Part shown: positions 43,258 through 50,625 of the stretch, piece by piece | How positions within the stretch are numbered: position 1 is the first letter of the stretch | Layout of the letters: each line of letters begins with the position of its first letter | From: Hamadaea sp013361475 | GTDB lineage: Bacteria; Actinomycetota; Actinomycetes; Mycobacteriales; Micromonosporaceae | Length of the DNA stretch: 64,000 nucleotides | Assembly: GCF_040654195.1 (NCBI RefSeq) | Contig: NZ_JBFAHM010000009.1 | Span: 62,001 to 126,000 of the forward strand | Direction of reading: 5' to 3' | Notes under the pieces: model-generated | The model's input: the letters and a program-made list of their open reading frames with translations, nothing else | The model's database searches: none | What the model was told of the DNA's origin: nothing | Position numbers and translations under genes: made by a program

Positions 43258-43812
43258 CCAGCCGATCAGCCGGGCGCGGGCCACGTCGTCCAATCTGGGC
43301 GCGGCCGCCGCGAAGTCCGCCTCGTCTTTCGGCCGTCGATGCTTGGCCTTGTAAAACAAGGCCAGCTCCGGACGCAGGAACGGAATGCCTTCCGGCGTCC
43401 GCGCGTACACCTGCTCGACCGGCAAAGCCACGCGCGGATCACGGTGGCTGCGCCACAGCGGGCCGTCCACATCCTCCAGGAAGATGTCGGTACGCCAAGA
43501 GCAGAGCCCGGGCTCGTAGCCCCAGATCTGCCGGAACCGGTCAGCCGGCGGTGACCCTGGTGGCAGTGGATACACCGCGCCGTCGTCTGCTCCGCAAAAG
43601 GACAGACCGTCGAGCAGCGACCGGATCGCTGCGAACTGCTCCCGGGCGACGCCGAACTCGATGTCGGCGTGCTCGCGGGTCTGCTCGCCGAGGAACAGGT
43701 CGATCGCCCAGCCGCCCGCGATCCACCAGGGCTGCCGGAAGGGTCGCAGCCGTTGGGCGAGTTCGCCGGGCTGCCACGGCGCCCAGTCGTCGAGCGCGGG
43801 CGGTTCGGTCAT
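43210..43812 (-). CDS. nucleotidyltransferase-fold protein (aminoglycoside/lincosamide type)
   Basis: A 200-residue protein with WWIAGGWAIDLFLGEQTREH followed by ADIEFGV, the Gly-Gly and Asp-x-Glu metal site of small nucleotidyltransferases related to LinA/AadA2-like enzymes. It also has RPELALFYKAKHRRPKDEAD in the C-terminal half. It may adenylylate a small molecule; resistance is possible but not shown. It is convergent with and overlaps the HAD gene. Confidence 0.8.
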   Translation of the reverse strand: MTEPPALDDWAPWQPGELAQRLRPFRQPWWIAGGWAIDLFLGEQTREHADIEFGVAREQFAAIRSLLDGLSFCGADDGAVYPLPPGSPPADRFRQIWGYEPGLCSWRTDIFLEDVDGPLWRSHRDPRVALPVEQVYARTPEGIPFLRPELALFYKAKHRRPKDEADFAAAAPRLDDVARARLIGWLRLVHDGHEWLERLA

Positions 43813-43985
43813 CGGCAGACTCTAGCGATGCCCTGGACACCGTGTGCTTGTGACGTGACGCGCGACGCGACGATTTTGTGGGTCCCGAGGGGATAGCGGT
43901 ATCGACACACGTCGTGATAAGAATTCGATCACGTGGCCACGTGTGAAATTTTCACAATCTCGACTCGTATCGTGAAGGAGTCACC

Positions 43986-44486
43986 ATGCTCCGGGTCCTC
44001 CGCCGGGCGGTCACCCTGCTCGGCGCCCTCGCCACGGCCACGGTCCTCTCGCTCGCGCTCGCTCAGCCGGCGCACGCGGCCACCTTCCTCACCCACTCCC
44101 AGGCCACGTCGCAGCTGCGTGCGGCCGGGATCACCTGGTCCTCCAGCGGCAACTGCTCGGACCGCTACACCTCCACGTGCACCTCGTTCGAACAGATCAG
44201 ACAGTCGACGATCAGCGGCGTGGTGACCCTGCGCAACTACACCGGATGCGCGATCAACATCACCGCGGGCACCGAGGTGGGCCACGCGTCCGGCACCTAC
44301 AGCCACTGGAACGGCTACAAGGTCGACATCAGCAAGTACAGCTGCATCAGCAACTACATCACGTCGACCTACACGTACGTCGGCTACATCTCCGGCTGGG
44401 GCTACCAGTACCGCGCCCCGTCCGGGAACCTCTACACCGACGAGGGCAACCACTGGGACATCCTCTACTACACCTGCGGTTGCTGA
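43986..44486 (+). CDS. secreted M15-like (D-Ala-D-Ala peptidase fold) protein
   Basis: A 166-residue protein with a signal peptide (LLGALATATVLSLALAQPAHA) and a mature domain rich in Thr, Ser and Tyr. YSHWNGYKVDI matches the zinc-site pattern HxxGxxxD of VanY/M15 peptidases, and TGCAINITAGTEVGHASGTY precedes it as in related Streptomyces secreted proteins. Four Cys pairs look plausible. The ATG follows GAAGGAG. It ends at a strong terminator, so it is monocistronic. Confidence 0.8.
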   Translation: MLRVLRRAVTLLGALATATVLSLALAQPAHAATFLTHSQATSQLRAAGITWSSSGNCSDRYTSTCTSFEQIRQSTISGVVTLRNYTGCAINITAGTEVGHASGTYSHWNGYKVDISKYSCISNYITSTYTYVGYISGWGYQYRAPSGNLYTDEGNHWDILYYTCGC

Positions 44487-44493
44487 CAGCCGT

Positions 44494-44529
44494 GCGGGCG
44501 CGCCGGAATCCCCCCTCCGGCGCGCCCGC
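44494..44529 (+). terminator. intrinsic terminator of the M15-like gene
   Basis: GCGGGCGCGCCGGA and TCCGGCGCGCCCGC form a perfect 14-bp stem with an 8-base C-rich loop, 8 bases after the stop codon. The tail is only weakly T-rich. Confidence 0.8.
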
Positions 44530-44608
44530 GCTCTGCTTGCCGCGTACCAGCTGATAGAAGCGCGGGACCCGGCTGCCCGGCGGAAGCATCGCGCCGGGCC
44601 CCGCGCGT

Positions 44609-45148
44609 CTACATCCCGGCCGTCACCAGCCGGGAAGCCTTGTCCGCACCGCGGTCCTCCAGCGCCTGGCGCAGTTTACGCAGCGCGTGGTGGGCGCGTG
44701 ACTTCACCGTCCCGAGCGGGATACCCAGGGCGCGAGCGGTTTCCACCGCGGTGAACCCGCGAAGGTAGAGGTGGACGATGACCGCCCGATGATCGCGGCT
44801 CAGGTCCTGGACGGCCGCGCGGACGGCCATCGCGGTGACCATCTCCTCGGTGGTGTCGACGCCTTCGGACGCGAGCCCGGCCGCGCCGACCTCGGTCGGG
44901 CGGGCCGATTGCGCCCGCCGCGCGTCGATGACGAGGTTGCGCGCCACCCGGAACAGCCAGCCCCGGGCGAGTCCGCGTTCCAGGTCCAGCCGACCGGCGT
45001 GCCGCCAGGCCCGCAGCAGCGTCTCCTGCGCGATGTCCTCGGCCTTGCCGCGATCGCCGCCGAGCTGGCCGACGAGGTAGCCGATCAGGACGGCGCCATG
45101 GGCGTCATACAGGTGGTCGAGGATCGTGGCAGCCCGTGTCTCCTCCAT
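44609..45148 (-). CDS. ECF RNA polymerase sigma factor
   Basis: A 179-residue sigma factor with region 2 (KAEDIAQETLLRAWRHAGRL and ARGWLFRVARNLVIDARR) and region 4 (RDHRAVIVHLYLRGFTAVET, then GIPLGTVKSRAHHALRKL). It resembles the SigL/SigK-type ECF group, whose members are usually controlled by a zinc-finger anti-sigma factor. No anti-sigma gene is adjacent: the downstream neighbour is the secreted protein on the other strand and upstream is the Liv-type lipoprotein. Control is therefore unclear. Confidence 0.93.
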   Translation of the reverse strand: MEETRAATILDHLYDAHGAVLIGYLVGQLGGDRGKAEDIAQETLLRAWRHAGRLDLERGLARGWLFRVARNLVIDARRAQSARPTEVGAAGLASEGVDTTEEMVTAMAVRAAVQDLSRDHRAVIVHLYLRGFTAVETARALGIPLGTVKSRAHHALRKLRQALEDRGADKASRLVTAGM

Positions 45149-45205
45149 GCGGCCAATCCTGCGCCAGCGGTGATGAGGATTTCATGAAGCGACACACATC
45201 ACTGT

Positions 45206-46360
45206 CTACTCTTCGTCCTGCACCATCTGATCAGGGATGATGTGCCCGTCGACCACCCGGTAGGCCCAGATCGCGATCGGCGACGAGGAGACCTCACCCC
45301 GGTTGTCGAACTTGAACGACTTGGTGATGCCCGTGCCGACATAGGAGTCCACGTAGGCCAGCAGCGAGGGCCGCGTGTGGTTGCCCGCATTGATGCCCGC
45401 CAGCAGGATGTTCGCCGCGTCGTACGCCTCGGCGGCGTAGGTGCCGGGTTCCCGGTGGAACGTCGCCCGGAAGTCCGTCAGGAAGCTGCCCTTGATCCGG
45501 TCCGGCGGCACACAGGGGCAGGTGAGGATGGCGCCCTCGGCGGCGGACACCCCGGCGCCCTCCACCAGTCCCGGGTCCTTGACGCCGTCGGCGGCCACGA
45601 ACGCCGCGCGTACGCCCGCCTGGCGCAGCTGCTTCAGCAGCGGGGCGGCCTCGGCGTAGTAGCCGCCATAGAAGACCGCGTCGGCCTGGTTGGCGGCGAT
45701 GTCGGCCACCTCCCGGCTGAAGTCGGTCTGCTTCACGCGTACCGACAGGCTTTTCACGATCACCCCGGCGAGCACCCGGCGCACCTCGTCGGCCAGCCCC
45801 TTCCCGTACGCCGACGAGTCGTCGATGACGATCACGCGCTTGGAGTTGAGCACGCGTTTGATGTATCGCCCGGCGGCCGGACCCTGTTCGGCGTCGCTGC
45901 CCACCGCCCGGTGGAACACCTTCCACCCCTGTTCGGCCAGGGCCGGTCGGGTCGCGGTCGCGGTGATCGCCGTGATGCCGTACTGGTCGAGGATCGGCAC
46001 CGCCGCCTCCGACTCCCCGGAGAACTGCGGCCCGACGACGCCCAGGATGCGGGGATCGTCGGCGACCCGTTGAGCCACCTCGGGCGCGAGCTTCTCGTCG
46101 CCTTGCGAGTCGAATTCGGACAGCTCCACCGGGCAGGCCGAGTTGGCCGCGTTGTACTGATCCACCGCGAGGCGTACGCCGTCGTAGGGGTGGCGGCCCA
46201 GGTTGGCGTTGTCGCCGGACAGCGCGCCGAAGAAGGCGATCTTGTAACCGCAGCCACCGGCATCCTCGACCAGGCGCGACGGGGCCGACGTGCACCCACC
46301 GGAGCCCAGCAACCCCATCGCCAGCAATGCCGCCACGGCCGTCCGCCGTGCTGCGCCCAT
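45206..46360 (-). CDS. branched-chain amino-acid-type ABC substrate-binding lipoprotein
   Basis: A 384-residue periplasmic-binding protein of the LivJ type with lipoprotein signal (VAALLAMGLLGSGGC). It has the two Rossmann-like lobes (FFGALSGDNANLGRHPYDGV, ILGVVGPQFSGESEAAVPIL and AEAYDAANILLAGINAG). The ATG follows GGGAGG. There are no transporter genes beside it, and it is divergent from a two-component system by 84 bases. It may act as the sensor of that system, feeding ligand information to the kinase. That link is inference. Confidence 0.9.
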   Translation of the reverse strand: MGAARRTAVAALLAMGLLGSGGCTSAPSRLVEDAGGCGYKIAFFGALSGDNANLGRHPYDGVRLAVDQYNAANSACPVELSEFDSQGDEKLAPEVAQRVADDPRILGVVGPQFSGESEAAVPILDQYGITAITATATRPALAEQGWKVFHRAVGSDAEQGPAAGRYIKRVLNSKRVIVIDDSSAYGKGLADEVRRVLAGVIVKSLSVRVKQTDFSREVADIAANQADAVFYGGYYAEAAPLLKQLRQAGVRAAFVAADGVKDPGLVEGAGVSAAEGAILTCPCVPPDRIKGSFLTDFRATFHREPGTYAAEAYDAANILLAGINAGNHTRPSLLAYVDSYVGTGITKSFKFDNRGEVSSSPIAIWAYRVVDGHIIPDQMVQDEE

Positions 46361-46444
46361 CGATCCTCCCGGGCCGGTTACGAATGCGCCAAAGTGGATT
46401 ACGTATCTGGCACACGTCGGGTTCTGTCGGAATACTTCAGCCTC

Positions 46445-47107
46445 ATGCGCGTACTCGTCGTCGAGGATGACCGGGACCTGCGCGAGGCGGCCGTCGCCGC
46501 CCTGCGGGCCGGCGGCCTCGCCGTGGACCACGCCGGTGACTGGCCCCAGGCGGACCTGGCGCTCAGCGTCAACGCGTACGACTGCGTGGTGCTGGACAGA
46601 ATGCTGCCAGACGGCGACTCCGCCCGGCACCTGCACCGGCTGCGCGAACGGGGCATCCGCGTCCCGGCGCTCATGCTGACCGCGCTGAGCGAGATCGACG
46701 AACGAGTACGCGGCTTCGAGGCGGGCGCCGACGACTACCTGGCCAAACCGTTCGCCGCCGCCGAACTCGTGATGCGGGTGCGGGCACTGTGCCGGCGCAG
46801 CACCGCCATGCTGCCGCCGGTGCTCAAAGTGTCCGATCTGGAACTGGACTGCGCCCGCCACGAAGTACGCCGAGCCGGGGTGCTGCAGCTGCTCACACCG
46901 AAGGAGTTCGCGGTCCTGGAACAGCTGATGAGCCGGGCGCCCGCCACCGTCACCCGGGCGGACCTGCGCGAGCACTGCTGGGACGAACTCGCCGATCCGC
47001 TGTCCAATGTGGTGGACGTCGTCATCACGCAGCTCCGCCGCAAACTCGGCCCGCCCGCGCTCATCCACACCGTCCGCGGCGCCGGCTACCGGATCGGCGA
47101 TGAATAG
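46445..47107 (+). CDS. OmpR-family response regulator
   Basis: A 220-residue regulator. The receiver domain has VEDDRD, phospho-Asp in CVVLDRMLP, LTALSE and the conserved Lys in LAKPFAA. The C-terminal winged helix has LTPKEFAVLEQLMSR and NVVDVVITQLRRKL then IHTVRGAGYRI. Its stop overlaps the kinase start by 8 bases. TACTTC stands about 8 bases before the ATG, a possible leaderless -10 box. Confidence 0.95.
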   Translation: MRVLVVEDDRDLREAAVAALRAGGLAVDHAGDWPQADLALSVNAYDCVVLDRMLPDGDSARHLHRLRERGIRVPALMLTALSEIDERVRGFEAGADDYLAKPFAAAELVMRVRALCRRSTAMLPPVLKVSDLELDCARHEVRRAGVLQLLTPKEFAVLEQLMSRAPATVTRADLREHCWDELADPLSNVVDVVITQLRRKLGPPALIHTVRGAGYRIGDE

Positions 47108-48359
47108 CGGCCGTCGCCGGCTGACCACGGCCGACCGGCTGCGCTCGCTGCGCGTACGCCTGATCGCCGTGTTCACCGCGATCACGCTCACCGGCGTCAC
47201 CGGCATGGCCTTCGCCGGCATCCAGGTCGACGGCCACCAACGGGAGCAGGCGTTGCTGGCCGACCTGCGCATCACCAGCAGCGCGGTGCTCTCCCTCATC
47301 TACCGGGAGGCCGGGACGCTGCGGCTCACCGGCGTCGCCGACGCCATCGGCGATCGGGCGACCGGCGTCTACGTCTTCGAACGCCGCGGGGACGCGCTCG
47401 GCCCGGCACTGGCCCGGCCGGGGCGTACGCAGCTCGTGCCGTTGCGCCGCCTCGAACCGGCCGCCTGGGCGAGCATCTCCGGCAACCAGAGCGTGGTCGC
47501 CAAGGCGACCGCCACCGACGGCACCACACAACAGCTGCTCGCGGTGGCGTTCGCCGTCGAGAGCGCGGGCCGGCCCACCGGATCGGTCGTCGTCACCATC
47601 GACGCCCAGGACTCCGAAGCCGCGCACACCCGGCTCGCGTTGACCCTCATCGGCGGCGGCATCGGCTTCGTGCTGCTGGCCAGCGCCGGGGCGTACCTGC
47701 TGGCGCGGCGCAGCACCCGCATGGCGGGAGCCGCCCTCGACCAGCAGGAACGCTTCCTCGCCGACGCCGCCCACGAGCTGCGTACGCCGCTGACGACCAT
47801 CCGGGTCACCGCCGAGGCGGCGCTCGTCGACGCGGACCATCAACCCGGGGCGCTCCGCAAGGTGATCCGCTCGGCCGACCGCATGACGAACTCGGTCGAG
47901 ACCCTGCTCACCCGCGCCCGGATGATCGCGGGCACCCGCGAGCTGCGCCTGGAGAAGTTCCGCCTCGACCAGCTCGTCGCCGAGGTCGTCGAGGACACCG
48001 CAGCGGGGGCACGCTCCGTCGACCTCGACCTGGACGCCGTGGTCACCCTCGGCGACCCGGCCATCCTGCGCATGGCGGTGCGCAATCTCGTCGAGAACGC
48101 GGTACGCCACGGCGCCGTCGACGGGCACGGCGCGGACGTGCTGGTACGCGTACGCGCCGGTGCGGTCGTCATCCGCGATCACGGGCCGGGCCTGGACTCC
48201 GAGGCGCCCGCGTTCGACCGGTTCAGCAGCACGGCCCCGGGCAGCTCCGGGCTCGGGTTGAGCATCGCCGACTGGGCCGTACGCCTGCACCGGGGCCGGC
48301 TGAGCGTGGCCACCGACCCGGACGGTGGCGCGATCGCCCGCATCGACCTGCCGGAGTGA
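47100..48359 (+). CDS. sensor histidine kinase
   Basis: A 419-residue kinase. It has two membrane helices (about 20-41 and 183-203) flanking an extracellular domain. The DHp box is FLADAAHELRTPLTTIRVT, and the ATPase has NLVENAVRHGA, VIRDHGPGLD and SSGLGLSIADWAV. No clear HAMP domain is seen between the second helix and the H-box. It forms a coupled pair with the regulator upstream. Confidence 0.95.
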   Translation: MNSGRRRLTTADRLRSLRVRLIAVFTAITLTGVTGMAFAGIQVDGHQREQALLADLRITSSAVLSLIYREAGTLRLTGVADAIGDRATGVYVFERRGDALGPALARPGRTQLVPLRRLEPAAWASISGNQSVVAKATATDGTTQQLLAVAFAVESAGRPTGSVVVTIDAQDSEAAHTRLALTLIGGGIGFVLLASAGAYLLARRSTRMAGAALDQQERFLADAAHELRTPLTTIRVTAEAALVDADHQPGALRKVIRSADRMTNSVETLLTRARMIAGTRELRLEKFRLDQLVAEVVEDTAAGARSVDLDLDAVVTLGDPAILRMAVRNLVENAVRHGAVDGHGADVLVRVRAGAVVIRDHGPGLDSEAPAFDRFSSTAPGSSGLGLSIADWAVRLHRGRLSVATDPDGGAIARIDLPE

Positions 48360-48453
48360 CCCGGCGGAAACCGGCAGTGATCCGAGCGAGTCGCCGGTAC
48401 GTATTCCCGCATGAGTCCACTGCCGTCCATCCCGACCGGAGGCTTGATCGGCC

Positions 48454-48840
48454 ATGCATCCCACGACTGTGGCGCCCCGCGTCCTGATCGCCGAACGCAA
48501 TCGGCGGCTGCTGGTGACCCTGCGCCGGATCCTGCGCAACGCCGGCTACGAGACGATCTCGACGACCAACCCCGCGAAACTCCGGAGCATGCTGTCCACC
48601 CAGCCGGACGTGCTGGTCGCCGAGGCCGACCTGATCCCCGGCCAGGAGGCGGCGATCCGCCGGCTGCTGCCCAAGTCCTCGATGACCATCGTCATCGCCC
48701 CGGTGCCCGACGCCGCGGACGCCGTCGCCGAGCAGCTGTCCGGCGCGGTCACCATGGTGCGGCCGGTGAGCCTGGCCGGCCTGATGGCGACCATCGAGGA
48801 GCACGTCCAGCATCAGCGCGAAGAAGCCGCAGTCAGCTGA
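48454..48840 (+). CDS. pseudo-receiver domain protein
   Basis: This 128-residue protein has the length and strand-helix order of a single receiver domain (PRVLIAERNRRLLVTLRRIL, GYETISTT, PDVLVAEADLIPG, IVIAPVP, VTMVRPVSLAGL). The key residues are changed: the acidic pair is Glu-Arg, the phospho-Asp position reads Ala between Glu and Asp, and the conserved Lys is Arg. It probably cannot be phosphorylated and may act as a protein partner. It follows the kinase gene on the same strand after 94 bases. Confidence 0.75.
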   Translation: MHPTTVAPRVLIAERNRRLLVTLRRILRNAGYETISTTNPAKLRSMLSTQPDVLVAEADLIPGQEAAIRRLLPKSSMTIVIAPVPDAADAVAEQLSGAVTMVRPVSLAGLMATIEEHVQHQREEAAVS

Positions 48841-48852
48841 CTCGGGCCACTG

Positions 48853-49155
48853 TTAATGCCGGTGTAGGTCGGCGCTGACCTGCGCGTCGGTCCGGTTGAG
48901 TTCGTCGGCGGACACCGGGCCGGCCTCGGCCAGCAGGTGGCTGGCGTCGAAGATCTTCTCGATCTGCTCGTCGGCCTCGCCCGCCGCGGCCACGAGGTCG
49001 ACCACCGGCGGATCCGCGTCACCGATCTGCGCGGCCGCCCCGGCCGCCCGGTCGATGAGCGCCCCAGCGTGGGCGCCCAGTCCGGCGACCTGCGCCGTGA
49101 AGGCGGCGACGGCGGCGTCCGCGCCCGGAAGTTTGACGGTGGTCGGATCGGTCAT
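48853..49155 (-). CDS. small helical protein of the secretion locus
   Basis: A 100-residue mostly helical protein (ADAAVAAFTAQVAGLGAHAG, then ADPPVVDLVAAAGEADEQIE) of WXG100-like size without a WXG turn. It follows the YbaB-like gene by 11 bases on the same strand. It may be a secretion target or chaperone of the type VII system. No firm family. Confidence 0.55.
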   Translation of the reverse strand: MTDPTTVKLPGADAAVAAFTAQVAGLGAHAGALIDRAAGAAAQIGDADPPVVDLVAAAGEADEQIEKIFDASHLLAEAGPVSADELNRTDAQVSADLHRH

Positions 49156-49166
49156 CGGTCACTCCC

Positions 49167-49571
49167 TCACTCGGCCAGGAACGGCATCCGCTGCCGGAAG
49201 CGCCGCATCGCGGCGTCGAAGTCGCCTGACGCGTAGTCGTCGAGCGTCTCGGCGTCCACATAGGGCGCGCAGATCTCCTTGACCCGCTCGCGCGCCTCCC
49301 GCGCCGCCACGTCGGTGGTCTCCACGATCGTCCGGGCCAGCCGGGCCGAGTCCGCGGTGTGATAGATCCGCGCGTCCAGCACGAGATCGCGCAGGCGGCC
49401 GTCGCTGCCCACGGTGGCCCGGACCAGGCCGTCCCGGGACTCCGCCGTCACCTCGACCGCCTGAACCCGCTCCTGGAGATCGCCGAGCGCGCCCGACATC
49501 TGCGAGAGCCGGTCGTCGAGCTGCCGGGCCTGTGCCCGCATCGACTCCAGCATCTCCTCGCTGACGCGCAT
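49167..49571 (-). CDS. YbaB/EbfC-family protein of the type VII locus
   Basis: A 134-residue protein with the YbaB pattern: a first helix (RAQARQLDDRLSQMSGALGD), then the beta sheet VEVTAESRDGLVRATVGSDG and LRDLVLDARIYHT, and a C-terminal helix. YbaB-like proteins commonly accompany actinomycete ESX loci. The ATG is leaderless, 8 bases after TAGAAT. The short C-terminal segment (DDYASGDFDAAMRRFRQRMP) is extra to standard YbaB. Confidence 0.8.
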   Translation of the reverse strand: MRVSEEMLESMRAQARQLDDRLSQMSGALGDLQERVQAVEVTAESRDGLVRATVGSDGRLRDLVLDARIYHTADSARLARTIVETTDVAAREARERVKEICAPYVDAETLDDYASGDFDAAMRRFRQRMPFLAE

Positions 49572-49578
49572 AGCTGTG

Positions 49579-49585
49579 TATTCTA
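49579..49585. promoter_or_regulatory. overlapping divergent -10 boxes (YbaB / tandem paralogs)
   Basis: The 7-base TATTCTA gives TATTCT on the plus strand, 7 bases before one ATG, and TAGAAT on the minus strand, 8 bases before the other. Both genes appear leaderless and polymerase binding must be mutually exclusive. Confidence 0.55.
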
Positions 49586-49591
49586 CAGTGG

Positions 49592-50122
49592 ATGACGACG
49601 GCTCAGGCGATGCTGCTGCTGCCGATCGGGCAATTCTGTGGCGTCTCCGGACCGCCGGACGACCCTGCCACCCGCTACCCGATCCGGGTCGCCGATCTGA
49701 TGATCGAAGTGGACGCCGGCCTGTTCACCGTGTGGGCTCAGGCGCACGGCGTACCCGCTGAGGAGACCTGGACCAGCGCGGAGCTGACCCGCCTGCTGGC
49801 CGACGGCCTGCTGGCGCGGGTCGAGCCGGACGACGCGATCGGCTTCGCCCACCGGCACCGCTTGGAACCGCTGGTCATGGGCCTCGGCGCGGACGGCGAC
49901 CGGTTCGTGCTCGGCCTGCCGGGTACGCCGCTGGTGTCGGTGTCCGGGCCGATGTTCGCGGTGTGGGCCGCGGCTCCCACCGAGCCCGACCTCTGGTCGG
50001 TCTGCCTGCGGCTGGCGGCCGAGACGTCGGCCGAACCCGCGACACTCCTGCCGGGCCTGCTCGACGGGCTGCGCCCGTTGCTGACCGCCGGAGCGGCCTA
50101 CCTCGACCGGGTGAGCCGATGA
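49592..50122 (+). CDS. type VII locus protein, first of two tandem paralogs
   Basis: A 176-residue soluble protein, leaderless. It shares a pattern with the next gene: LLPIGQFCGV, PIRVADLMIEVDAGLFTVWA, LLADGLLARV, GFAHRHRLEPL and a C-terminal LRPLLTAGAAYLDRV. The arrangement suggests two winged-helix-like or alpha/beta repeats. The pair converges on the giant toxin gene with 6 bases between stop codons. Chaperone, immunity or EspG-like adaptor roles are possible; none is shown. Confidence 0.6.
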   Translation: MTTAQAMLLLPIGQFCGVSGPPDDPATRYPIRVADLMIEVDAGLFTVWAQAHGVPAEETWTSAELTRLLADGLLARVEPDDAIGFAHRHRLEPLVMGLGADGDRFVLGLPGTPLVSVSGPMFAVWAAAPTEPDLWSVCLRLAAETSAEPATLLPGLLDGLRPLLTAGAAYLDRVSR

Positions 50123-50619
50123 CGACGACGGTCTGGCCGATCGGCCACTACCTGGGCGAATACCCGGCGACCGAGACGATGGACGGCGGCCATCACGTAC
50201 GCGTCGGCGCGCAGACGATCGTGCTGACCGCTCCCGAGATCGCCGCCTGGGCCGCCGCCACCGGCACCGAACACGACCCGGCCGAGCCGTTGCTCAAAGC
50301 ACGCGGACTCATCGCCGTCGTCGGCATCGAGTCCAGTGTGGCCTTCGCCGACCGGCATCGGCTCCGCCCACAACTGAGCGCCATCGGACGCCCGCTCGGC
50401 GACGCCGAACCCCGTTTCGCCATCGGCGTCGGCGGGACAGCGGCAGCGCTGGTCGACCCGATGCTGGCCGACCTCTGGCGCTGGTCGGGCGCGACGAGGA
50501 CACTGTGGACGCTGTGCCGCCGGGTGTGCCCTGACGCTCCGGAGCGCGTGCTGGCGCACTTCCTGGTGCACGGCCGCGAACTGCTCCAAGCCGGTGCCGC
50601 CTACGTGGACGTGGCCTGA
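50119..50619 (+). CDS. type VII locus protein, second of two tandem paralogs
   Basis: This 166-residue paralog of the preceding protein starts inside its stop codon (ATGA). Matching segments are VWPIGHYLGE, HHVRVGAQTIVLTAPEIAAW, LLKARGLIAVV, FADRHRLRPQL and GRELLQAGAAYVDV. Strict coupling means equal amounts of both, suggesting a heterodimer. Confidence 0.6.
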   Translation: MTTTVWPIGHYLGEYPATETMDGGHHVRVGAQTIVLTAPEIAAWAAATGTEHDPAEPLLKARGLIAVVGIESSVAFADRHRLRPQLSAIGRPLGDAEPRFAIGVGGTAAALVDPMLADLWRWSGATRTLWTLCRRVCPDAPERVLAHFLVHGRELLQAGAAYVDVA

Positions 50620-50625
50620 GGCGGG

